Below are positions 1 to 4,686 of a DNA stretch of 6,818 nucleotides, piece by piece. A program made the position numbers and the translations under genes. Positions within the stretch are counted from its first letter, which is position 1, and each line of letters begins with the position of its first letter. Source of the stretch: Planctomycetota bacterium (GTDB lineage: Bacteria; Planctomycetota; DG-23; SLPQ01); contig JAGHCE010000144.1 in assembly GCA_021160625.1 (NCBI GenBank), positions 1 to 6,818 on the forward strand, in the 5' to 3' direction. The notes under the pieces were generated by a model. It was not told the origin of the DNA. It saw only the letters and a program-made list of their open reading frames with translations, and searched no databases.

Positions 1-122
1 AGGTATACGAGCCGTTCCTCATCCGCAGGGGGATGCTGCGCAAGACTCCGCGCGGCCGCGTGGCGACCGAGAAGGCCTTCGCTCACATAGGCGGCGGCGC
101 TTCCGGCGGGCTCTTCGAGTGA
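1..122 (+). CDS. ruvB: Holliday junction branch migration helicase RuvB, C-terminal fragment
   Basis: The window opens inside this gene. The reading frame starting at base 3 gives 39 residues, beginning VYEPFLIRRGMLRKTPRGR and ending GGLFE, with TGA at 120-122. The 'EP(F/Y)L...G...(K/R)TPRGR.AT..A..H' pattern is the family's C-terminal winged-helix signature, in which the TPRGR stretch lies in the DNA-contacting wing. RuvB is the hexameric AAA+ ATPase that drives branch migration of Holliday junctions with RuvA. The ATPase domains lie outside the window. The stop overlaps or lies just before the next gene, so the two are probably co-transcribed. The identification rests on about 40 residues, but the motif is distinctive. 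Confidence 0.9.
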   Translation, partial: VYEPFLIRRGMLRKTPRGRVATEKAFAHIGGGASGGLFE

Positions 123-127
123 AGGAG
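122..127 (+). promoter_or_regulatory. ribosome binding site that decides the queH start
   Basis: AAGGAG lies six bases before the TTG at 134, an optimal Shine-Dalgarno arrangement. It falls inside the longer reading frame that begins at GTG 119, so it argues for TTG initiation. The site starts at the last base of the ruvB stop codon, which suggests translational coupling. Confidence 0.65.
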
Positions 128-133
128 CCGGCC

Positions 134-694
134 TTGAGCAAGGGAGGCTCCATTTTGCTGCACACGTGCTGCGCGGTCTGCTTTGAAGCGGTTTACCCGG
201 TGCTTCTCGACGAGGGTCGGCAGGTTACGGCTTTTTTCTACAATCCGAACATCCACCCGTACCGGGAGTTCGCCAAGCGTCTGCGAGCCGCCGAAGTCGC
301 CACCGAGGCCCGCAAGGTCCCTCTTATCGCCGAGAAATCCTATGGCCTCCAGACCTATCTGGACGAAATCCTTACCGCCGACGCAGGGCGTTGCCAAGCC
401 TGTTACGCCTTAAGGCTGGAGCGCACCGCAGCCGAGGCCGCAAAGCGCGGCTTTGACGCCTTTACCACGACCCTGCTGACGAGTCCCCATCAAAAGCACG
501 AGGCCGTCAGATCCGCCGGCGAGAGCGCGTCCGCCCGGCACGGCGTTGCCTTCCTCTACAGGGACTGGCGCGACCGAATGCAGATTGGGCTGGAGTCGGC
601 CAAGCGGCGCAGCCTCTACCGGCAGCAATACTGCGGCTGCATCTGGAGCGAGTATGAGAGGTTCGGTCCGCACGACGGCCGAGCCGGAGACTGA
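134..694 (+). CDS. queH: epoxyqueuosine reductase QueH (DUF208 family)
   Basis: QueH reduces epoxyqueuosine to queuosine in the wobble position of GUN-anticodon tRNAs. It is the non-cobalamin alternative to QueG. Family hallmarks, numbered from an upstream GTG at 119, are the N-terminal HTCCAVC (Cys17, 18, 21), FFYNPNIHPYREF (39-51), RCQACYALRLERTA (Cys92, Cys95), FTTTLLTSPHQ (115-125), YRDWR (147-151) and the C-terminal YRQQYCGCIWSEYERFG (Cys172, Cys174). In characterised QueH, conserved cysteines hold an iron-sulfur cluster plus an extra iron; all the expected cysteines are present. I prefer the TTG at 134 as start because AAGGAG at 122-127 sits six bases upstream, whereas GTG 119 has no such site. 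This gives 186 residues, full length for the family. The gene follows ruvB directly and ends five bases before the SpoIID gene. Confidence 0.93.
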   Translation: MSKGGSILLHTCCAVCFEAVYPVLLDEGRQVTAFFYNPNIHPYREFAKRLRAAEVATEARKVPLIAEKSYGLQTYLDEILTADAGRCQACYALRLERTAAEAAKRGFDAFTTTLLTSPHQKHEAVRSAGESASARHGVAFLYRDWRDRMQIGLESAKRRSLYRQQYCGCIWSEYERFGPHDGRAGD

Positions 695-699
695 ATGCG

Positions 700-1923
700 G
701 TGTATTTCGAAGTGACGAGCAGAACGCCTATTCGCAGGATACTGTTTGCTTTGGTGCTGCCGGTGATGGCGGTGGGTATCATATCCTGCGCCACGGTGGA
801 GCGTCGCGTGCAGGTGCCCGTGCTCAAGGGGATGCGCGTGCACATCCGCCCGGTGCGCGTCCTGGTCGGCACACAGACGCGCTCCAAGCCGCTCTACCTG
901 TCGTCATCCGGCAAGGTGAAGGTCTATTCCGGCGACGCGAAAACAATTCTGGCCACGATTACCCTCGAGAGGACACCGGTGTCGCTGAACCGGCGTAAAT
1001 CCATCGTCGTCGGCCAAACGAGCTGGGACCTGCCTGCCGCAACAGCCGCCGTAATAATCGTCCCCGAAAAAGGGGGCTCGATATTCGTCGGTGACACGCG
1101 CTACCCCGGATGTATCGCACTCGTGAAGCGCGGCGAGTCAGTCCTGGCGATAAATTACGTTGCGATGGAGGACTACGTTGCGGGGGTGGTCTCGTGCGAG
1201 ATGCCGAGGCGTTTCTGCCGTCCGGCGCTTGAAACCCAGGCCGTGGCGGCGAGGACCTACGCGCTCTGGACGATGTCCAGGACCAGGCTTCTCGTTTATG
1301 ACCTCAGGAACACCCAGGCCTCCCAGGTCTACCGGGGCCTGACCCGGACGTACTCCTTCGGCAGGGACGCCGCCCGAAAAACCGCCGGCGTGGTAATGGT
1401 GTATGACTGGAAATTTCTCCCCGCGTTCTATTCGAGTACCTGCGGCGGTCATACCGCCCCTGCCTCCCAGCTGGACAGCGCGCCCCGGATAGCGCCGCTG
1501 TCGGGTGTTGAATGCATCTACTGCCAGGCATCGCCTCGTTACCGCTGGGTGATTACGATTACTGTCAGCGAAGTGGAAGAGGCGCTTGCGCAGGCCGGAT
1601 ACGTCTCCGGCAAGCTCAAAGACATCAAGGTAACAAGTACGGTCGGCGGCGGGTGGGTTGATACGGTTGAGATTGTCGGCAGCGACGGCAACAGGCGGAT
1701 TTCGGGAAATGCCTTCCGCAGACTCATCGGAACCGGGAAGTTCTACAGCGCGAATTTCAATATTCGCAAAGCCGAAGACAAGTTCGTGATTCGAGGTAGA
1801 GGCTTCGGGCACGGCGTGGGGATGTGCCAGTACGGGGCGGACGGCCTGGGCCGCCGTGGGCGCAATTTCGTGGAGATTCTCGGGCATTATTATCCGGGCG
1901 CAAAAGTGATAAAGATATATTGA
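700..1923 (+). CDS. SpoIID/LytB-domain lipoprotein (putative peptidoglycan lytic transglycosylase)
   Basis: This 407-residue protein starts at GTG 700, with GGAG at 686-689 ten bases upstream. Residues 12-29 form a basic-then-hydrophobic signal ending in the lipobox IIS-Cys30, so it is probably lipid-anchored and faces the periplasm. The SpoIID domain is clear: INYVAMEDYVAGVVSCEMP (151-169), followed by a QAVAARTYALW segment; STCGGHT (around 246-252); and GRGFGHGVGMCQYGADG (366-382), with HYYPGAKVIKIY at the C-terminus. In SpoIID the Glu of the EMP motif is catalytic for cleaving denuded glycan strands; Glu167 is its counterpart here. Cys248/His251 occupy the region where clostridial SpoIID binds zinc, but zinc binding here is inference. 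A CxxC pair sits at 272/275. Relatives outside spore-formers have mostly unknown roles, probably in septal or cell-wall remodelling, so the name should not be taken to imply sporulation. It is likely co-transcribed with ruvB and queH. Confidence 0.88.
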   Translation: MYFEVTSRTPIRRILFALVLPVMAVGIISCATVERRVQVPVLKGMRVHIRPVRVLVGTQTRSKPLYLSSSGKVKVYSGDAKTILATITLERTPVSLNRRKSIVVGQTSWDLPAATAAVIIVPEKGGSIFVGDTRYPGCIALVKRGESVLAINYVAMEDYVAGVVSCEMPRRFCRPALETQAVAARTYALWTMSRTRLLVYDLRNTQASQVYRGLTRTYSFGRDAARKTAGVVMVYDWKFLPAFYSSTCGGHTAPASQLDSAPRIAPLSGVECIYCQASPRYRWVITITVSEVEEALAQAGYVSGKLKDIKVTSTVGGGWVDTVEIVGSDGNRRISGNAFRRLIGTGKFYSANFNIRKAEDKFVIRGRGFGHGVGMCQYGADGLGRRGRNFVEILGHYYPGAKVIKIY

Positions 1924-1956
1924 GCTTGTCCCCGCACGCTGAAGCGCAGTTAATTA

Positions 1957-1982
1957 GGTAGGGCGGACATTCTTGTCTGCCG
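1957..1982 (+). repeat. palindromic repeat, GGCGGACA family, copy 1
   Basis: The stem is GGCGGACA (1962-1969) with TGTCTGCC (1974-1981), eight pairs with one G-U, and loop TTCT. GTAGGGCG (1958-1965) overlaps its left edge. An inverted copy with 24 of 26 identical bases is at 4291-4316. Confidence 0.8.
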
Positions 1983-1993
1983 TCGTTTGTATT

Positions 1994-2015
1994 CCGCGCA
2001 CGGCAAGCCGCGCCC
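1994..2015 (+). repeat. palindromic repeat, CGGCAAGCCG family, copy 1
   Basis: The core is CGGC-AA-GCCG (2001-2010), with CG/CG pairs continuing outside an A-C mismatch. It is followed by CCCTAC. The segment matches the reverse complement of 4260-4281 at 19 of 22 positions. Confidence 0.65.
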
Positions 2016-2040
2016 TACGTGAAAATGTGGTGCTGGTGGG

Positions 2041-2057
2041 CCGGCACGTTGTGCCGG
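2041..2057. repeat. palindrome CCGGCAC-GTT-GTGCCGG
   Basis: This is a perfect seven-pair stem with a three-base loop. No second copy of the stem was seen in the window. Confidence 0.65.
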
Positions 2058-2067
2058 GAAGCTCGGG

Positions 2068-2083
2068 GCGGGCTTTAGCCACC
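2068..2083 (-). repeat. GCTAAAGC-type repeat, inverted and degenerate copy
   Basis: GCGGGCTTTAGCCACC is the imperfect reverse complement of the palindrome at 2110-2125. The two lie 26 bases apart. Confidence 0.5.
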
Positions 2084-2109
2084 TTACATAGATTCCATAA
2101 TTATTCCGC

Positions 2110-2125
2110 GTGGGCTAAAGCCCAC
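2110..2125 (+). repeat. palindrome GTGGGCT-AA-AGCCCAC
   Basis: This is a perfect seven-pair dyad with AA at the centre, followed by TCTAC. Confidence 0.75.
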
Positions 2126-2140
2126 TCTACAAAGGCTATA

Positions 2141-2166
2141 TGGCACTGGTGGCCTGTCCACCAGTG
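2141..2166 (+). repeat. palindrome CACTGGTGG-CCTGT-CCACCAGTG
   Basis: The stem is nine perfect pairs (2144-2152 with 2158-2166). Bases 2141-2153 recur as an exact 13-base inverted copy at 4458-4470, where only half of the hairpin is present. Confidence 0.8.
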
Positions 2167-2172
2167 ATTATG

Positions 2173-2189
2173 GCGGCATATGATGCCGC
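2173..2189. repeat. palindrome GCGGCAT-ATG-ATGCCGC
   Basis: This is a perfect seven-pair stem with a three-base loop, followed by TCTACC. Confidence 0.7.
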
Positions 2190-2257
2190 TCTACCAATAT
2201 TTATTGCGCGTGCATTAAAGCGCATCCTACGATGTTATGTGACACTGGAGGTTTTGC

Positions 2258-2752
2258 GTGGTTTTTCGAATCGGGCACGGCTTTGACATTCATCCTCTCG
2301 TCGAGGGACGCCGGCTGGTTCTTGCCGGGATGGAGGTGCCCTGCGAGGTCGGCTGTGCCGGCCACAGCGACGCCGACGTGGTGCTTCACGCCCTGGCCGA
2401 CGCGCTCCTGGGGGCGCTGGCGGCAGGCGACATAGGCGAATGGTTTCCCGACACCGACGCGATTTGGAAGGACGCCGACAGCGCCGTCCTCTTGGGTAAG
2501 GTCCTCGATGCGGCCGCCGAAAAGGGGGCGCACCTGGTCAATATCGACGTCACAATCTACCTTGAAAGGCCGAAGCTCGGAGCGCTCAAGGACCGGATGC
2601 GCGCCCGCTTAGCCGAGCTCACCCGGCTTGATGCCGGTTGCGTCGGCCTCAAGGCCCGGACGTTCGAGGGCTTCGGGCCCGTCGGCGCCGGCCGGGCCGC
2701 AGCCGCAACCGCCGTCGTGCTCGTCGAAATCCCCCACCCGGAAAAGGACTGA
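2258..2752 (+). CDS. ispF: 2-C-methyl-D-erythritol 2,4-cyclodiphosphate synthase IspF
   Basis: IspF cyclises CDP-methylerythritol 2-phosphate to MEcPP, releasing CMP, in the MEP isoprenoid pathway. The 164-residue length is normal. GTG 2258 is set by TGGAGG at 2246-2251, six bases upstream. Family motifs are RIGHGFDIH (4-12; Asp10 and His12 as metal ligands), GHSDADVVLHALADALLGA (35-53; His44 as third ligand), GDIGEWFPDTD (57-67), DADS (72-75), NIDVTIYLERPKL (95-107) and KARTFEGFG (132-140). The C-terminal segment departs from the usual form: by eye alignment to the E. coli enzyme, the trimer-core Phe139, Arg142 and Glu144 become Pro141, Ala144 and Arg146. The active-site residues are intact, so it should be functional. 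gltX starts six bases after the stop, pointing to a two-gene operon. Confidence 0.95.
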   Translation: MVFRIGHGFDIHPLVEGRRLVLAGMEVPCEVGCAGHSDADVVLHALADALLGALAAGDIGEWFPDTDAIWKDADSAVLLGKVLDAAAEKGAHLVNIDVTIYLERPKLGALKDRMRARLAELTRLDAGCVGLKARTFEGFGPVGAGRAAAATAVVLVEIPHPEKD

Positions 2753-2758
2753 CGAGAC

Positions 2759-4207
2759 GTGGCCGCAGAAAACGTGCGAGTTCGTTTTGCCCCGTCACCC
2801 ACCGGCTACATCCACATCGGCAACGCGCGCACCGCGCTTTTCAACTACCTCCACGCCCGCGGGACGCGAGGGGCATTCATCCTGCGGATCGAGGACACGG
2901 ACAGAGAGCGTTCGCGAAAAAAGTACGAGGAGACGCTCATCGAGGACCTCACCTGGCTGGGCCTTGACTGGGACGAGGGGCCATACATCGGGGGAGCGTT
3001 CGGGCCGTACCGGCAGTCCGAACGCATCGAGATTTACAGGGAGTACCTGGAGGAACTCCTCTGCGAAGACAAGGCCTACCGTTGCTACTGTACCCCCGAT
3101 GAACTCGAAGCAAGACGCAAAGAGGCGCTCGCTGCCGGAGCGTCGGCTGCCTACGACGGCCGATGCGCCAAGCTGTCCGCTGCCCAGAGAGCACGCTTCG
3201 AGGCCGAGGGCCGCCCCTTTACCTATCGATATCGCCTGCCGCACGAAAAGGTTGTAATTGACGACGTGGTGCGAGGGCGCGTGGTGTTTGACACGAGCCT
3301 TGACGGCGACGTCATAATCTGGAAGTCCGACGGCCTCCCCACGTTTCATTTCGCCGTGACTGTTGACGATGCGCTTATGGAGATAAGCCTGGTGCTAAGG
3401 GGTGAGGGGCACCTTCCAAATGCGCCGATCCAGGTGCTCCTCGCGCGGGACCTAGGCTTTCTGGCGCCGGGTTTCGCCCATATGTCGCAGACGCTTGCCC
3501 CCGGCGGCGGCAAGATATCCAAGCGCCGAGGCGGGATGTCGCTTCGGGAGTTCCGCGAGAGCGGCTGCCTGCCGGAGGCGCTTGCCAATTACATCGCGCT
3601 TCTGGGATGGTCTCCCAGGCGAAGTGACGAGGTATTCACCATCGAAGAGGCCGTTTCCCTCTTCGACGTCACGCAGCTGACGAAGGCCTCGGCGTCGTTT
3701 GACCCGGGCAAGTTCTCTTTTGTTTGCCGTCGGCATATGCAGGCGGCGGACCCGGCGCGGCTGGCCGACCTGGCGGGGCCGTTTCTCGAAAAAAGCGAGC
3801 TCGAAGCTCCCGATGCGTCGTACCTTCGCCGCGTTCTCGCCATTGCCCGTCACAGGGCCGAAAAATGCGCGGATTTCCCCGACTTGCTGCGCCCCTATCT
3901 GGCCGAACCCGTTTTGGGAGAGGAGGCGATGGAGATTCTCCGTGAACAGGGAGCGCTTGAAGTCCTGGAAGTATTCGCCGAGAGGCTGCAGGCGGCCGCC
4001 GACACCGGCGAGGAGGCCCTCAAGGCGGCGTTTGAAGAGACGCGGGAGAGGACCGGCAGGAAAGGCCGCGGTCTGTATATGCCGGTGCGGGTGGCGCTTA
4101 CGGGTACTGTGACGGGCGCGGAGATTGTGGAGATTGTGCCGGTTCTCGGTGTGGAGAGGGTCACGGCGCGCCTGCGGGCGGCCATCGAGGCGGTTGCGGC
4201 GGGCTAA
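2759..4207 (+). CDS. gltX: glutamyl-tRNA synthetase
   Basis: This is a class I aminoacyl-tRNA synthetase that attaches glutamate to its tRNA. At 482 residues it is full length for bacterial GluRS. GTG 2759 has AAGGA at 2744-2748 ten bases upstream, inside the end of ispF. The Rossmann-fold signature is RFAPSPTGYIHIGNART (9-25) and the KMSKS-type loop is GGGKISKRRGG (249-259; Lys252 to Arg256). Between them lies the zinc-type insert CYC (Cys109, Cys111) then YDGRC (Tyr132, Cys136), with the same 24-residue spacing as in E. coli GluRS but Lys138 where E. coli has His127. The C-terminal helical anticodon-binding domain ends with GLYMPVRVALTG. Whether it discriminates tRNA-Glu from tRNA-Gln cannot be told from sequence alone; no gatCAB or glnS is present here. 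Confidence 0.96.
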   Translation: MAAENVRVRFAPSPTGYIHIGNARTALFNYLHARGTRGAFILRIEDTDRERSRKKYEETLIEDLTWLGLDWDEGPYIGGAFGPYRQSERIEIYREYLEELLCEDKAYRCYCTPDELEARRKEALAAGASAAYDGRCAKLSAAQRARFEAEGRPFTYRYRLPHEKVVIDDVVRGRVVFDTSLDGDVIIWKSDGLPTFHFAVTVDDALMEISLVLRGEGHLPNAPIQVLLARDLGFLAPGFAHMSQTLAPGGGKISKRRGGMSLREFRESGCLPEALANYIALLGWSPRRSDEVFTIEEAVSLFDVTQLTKASASFDPGKFSFVCRRHMQAADPARLADLAGPFLEKSELEAPDASYLRRVLAIARHRAEKCADFPDLLRPYLAEPVLGEEAMEILREQGALEVLEVFAERLQAAADTGEEALKAAFEETRERTGRKGRGLYMPVRVALTGTVTGAEIVEIVPVLGVERVTARLRAAIEAVAAG

Positions 4208-4261
4208 GGTTGCCGCGGACCGCCGCGTAACTGTCCCAAGGAATGTGCCGAGCGACATAGG

Positions 4262-4277
4262 GTGCGGCTTGCCGCAC
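4262..4277 (-). repeat. palindrome GTGCGGC-TT-GCCGCAC (CGGCAAGCCG family, copy 2)
   Basis: This is a perfect seven-pair dyad. With its flanks it is an inverted relative of 1994-2015 (19 of 22). Confidence 0.75.
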
Positions 4278-4290
4278 GCGGGATAAACGC

Positions 4291-4316
4291 CGGCGGACAA
4301 GAATGTTCGCCCTACC
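4291..4316 (-). repeat. palindromic repeat, GGCGGACA family, copy 2
   Basis: The stem is GGCGGACA (4292-4299) with TGTTCGCC (4304-4311), loop AGAA, followed by CTAC. It is the inverted copy of 1957-1982. The two differences each affect the stem but leave eight pairs, counting one G-U per copy on the + strand. Confidence 0.8.
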
Positions 4317-4359
4317 TGTTGGGCGCGGCCCGCCACGGCGGCCGCACGCGGAATACTTA

Positions 4360-4383
4360 CACGGCGGGACAAGACCCGCCGTG
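4360..4383. repeat. palindrome CACGGCGGG-ACAAGA-CCCGCCGTG
   Basis: This is a perfect nine-pair stem with a six-base loop. No T tract follows, so it is not called a terminator although it could slow or protect a transcript end. Confidence 0.75.
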
Positions 4384-4397
4384 GCACACGTATCGCT

Positions 4398-4422
4398 CGT
4401 AGGGGCGCCGCTTGCTGCGCCC
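4398..4422 (+). repeat. GTAGGGGC-led palindrome, copy a
   Basis: CGTAGGGGCG (4398-4407) leads into the dyad GGGCGC (4403-4408) / GCGCCC (4417-4422), with one C-T mismatch before a further GC/GC. The ten-base leader recurs exactly at 4479-4488. Confidence 0.65.
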
Positions 4423-4430
4423 TCAGCACC

Positions 4431-4454
4431 GGGCAGGGCAAGCCCTGCCCCTAC
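4431..4454 (-). repeat. palindrome GGGCAGGGC-AA-GCCCTGCCC, CTAC-flanked
   Basis: This is a perfect nine-pair dyad with an AA centre. The right edge reads GCCCCTAC (4447-4454), the complement of the GTAGGGGC leader of its neighbours, so it is the same kind of element in the opposite orientation. Confidence 0.75.
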
Positions 4455-4457
4455 ATA

Positions 4458-4470
4458 GCCACCAGTGCCA
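4458..4470 (-). repeat. half-copy of the CACTGGTGG repeat
   Basis: GCCACCAGTGCCA is the exact reverse complement of 2141-2153. The other hairpin arm is missing, so this looks like a decayed or truncated copy. Confidence 0.65.
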
Positions 4471-4478
4471 CATTTTCA

Positions 4479-4503
4479 CGTAGGGGCGAGGCACGTCTCG
4501 CCC
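4479..4503 (+). repeat. GTAGGGGC-led palindrome, copy b
   Basis: CGTAGGGGCG (4479-4488) leads into GGGCGAG (4484-4490) / CTCGCCC (4497-4503), seven perfect pairs around GCACGT. Confidence 0.7.
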
Positions 4504-4521
4504 GCGGAAGGTCAGTTGACT

Positions 4522-4542
4522 GCCGCAGATAACGTCTGCGGC
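4522..4542. repeat. palindrome GCCGCAGA-TAACG-TCTGCGGC
   Basis: This is a perfect eight-pair stem with a five-base loop, the last clear hairpin before the promoter of the next gene. Confidence 0.7.
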
Positions 4543-4587
4543 CTCCTTAGCAGAAAGGGGGTGAAGCCCTCTCCCTCCGCTTTGCTG

Positions 4588-4616
4588 TTGATAGGAGCGG
4601 GTTCGGGCGATATACT
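4588..4616 (+). promoter_or_regulatory. sigma70-type promoter for the HEAT-repeat gene
   Basis: TTGATA (4588-4593) and TATACT (4611-4616) are separated by 17 bases. Each hexamer differs from consensus at one position. Transcription would start near 4623, leaving a leader of about 64 bases before the GTG at 4687. It is the best promoter match I see in the window and separates this gene from gltX. Confidence 0.65.
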
Positions 4617-4646
4617 TATGATTTCGGCATTTCCGGCCGTAAGTAG

Positions 4647-4659
4647 TGTATAGTATACA
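4647..4659. promoter_or_regulatory. AT-rich dyad in the leader, possible operator
   Basis: TGTATA-G-TATACA is a perfect 13-base palindrome centred on 4653, about 30 bases after the predicted transcription start. It contrasts with the GC-rich palindromes upstream in composition and lack of flanks. A repressor site is possible; its AT-rich sequence could also contain a second -10 element (TATAGT at 4649-4654). This is a weak call. Confidence 0.3.
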
Positions 4660-4686
4660 TAACAGGGGATTTGCGGGATTTTTCAC

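Larger units (their letters stand above)
1924..2257. repeat. intergenic cluster of short palindromes, upstream of ispF
   Basis: This 334-base gap has no convincing gene. It holds a run of short inverted repeats with different stem sequences, listed separately below, plus a weaker dyad TGCGC/GCGCA (2205-2209 and 2220-2224). Several are followed or preceded by CCTAC, CTCTAC or GTAGGG. Small open frames here are read through the palindromes and have no ribosome site or recognisable protein. I see no terminator with a T tract after the SpoIID gene and no strong promoter for ispF; TTGCGC-N18-TACGAT (2204-2233) is too weak to call. Confidence 0.7.
4208..4686. repeat. intergenic cluster of short palindromes, downstream of gltX
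   Basis: This 479-base gap has no convincing gene. It contains a dense run of short inverted repeats, listed separately, several adjoining GTAGGGGC or its complement. A GC-rich degenerate dyad around 4327-4343 (GGCC...GGCC) shares the tail CCGCACGCGG with the hairpin at 4262. The last part (4543-4686) is lower in GC and holds a promoter and a small AT-rich dyad for the next gene. An irregular dyad AGCAGAAAG/CTTTGCT (4549-4586) has no T tract and is not called a terminator. Confidence 0.7.

Noticed and set aside
1138..1887. Minus-strand open frame of 249 codons
   Set aside because: It is antisense to the SpoIID gene, whose catalytic motifs prove the + strand frame.
1973..2167. Small + strand open frame of 64 codons in the first gap
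   Set aside because: It is read straight through several palindromes, has no ribosome site, and resembles no protein.
2204..2233. Promoter for ispF (TTGCGC-N18-TACGAT)
   Set aside because: Only three and four of six positions match the hexamers; not distinguishable from chance.
4360..4383. Rho-independent terminator
   Set aside because: The stem is strong but no T tract follows on either strand, and similar stems lie throughout the gap.
3452..4441. Minus-strand open frame of 329 codons
   Set aside because: It is antisense to gltX and explained by GC-rich codon structure; no recognisable motif.
4262..4542. CRISPR array
   Set aside because: Units differ in sequence, length and spacing; there is no constant direct repeat with regular spacers and no cas gene.
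4465..4653. Small + strand open frame of 62 codons in the second gap
   Set aside because: It is built from palindrome sequence and overlaps the promoter; no ribosome site.
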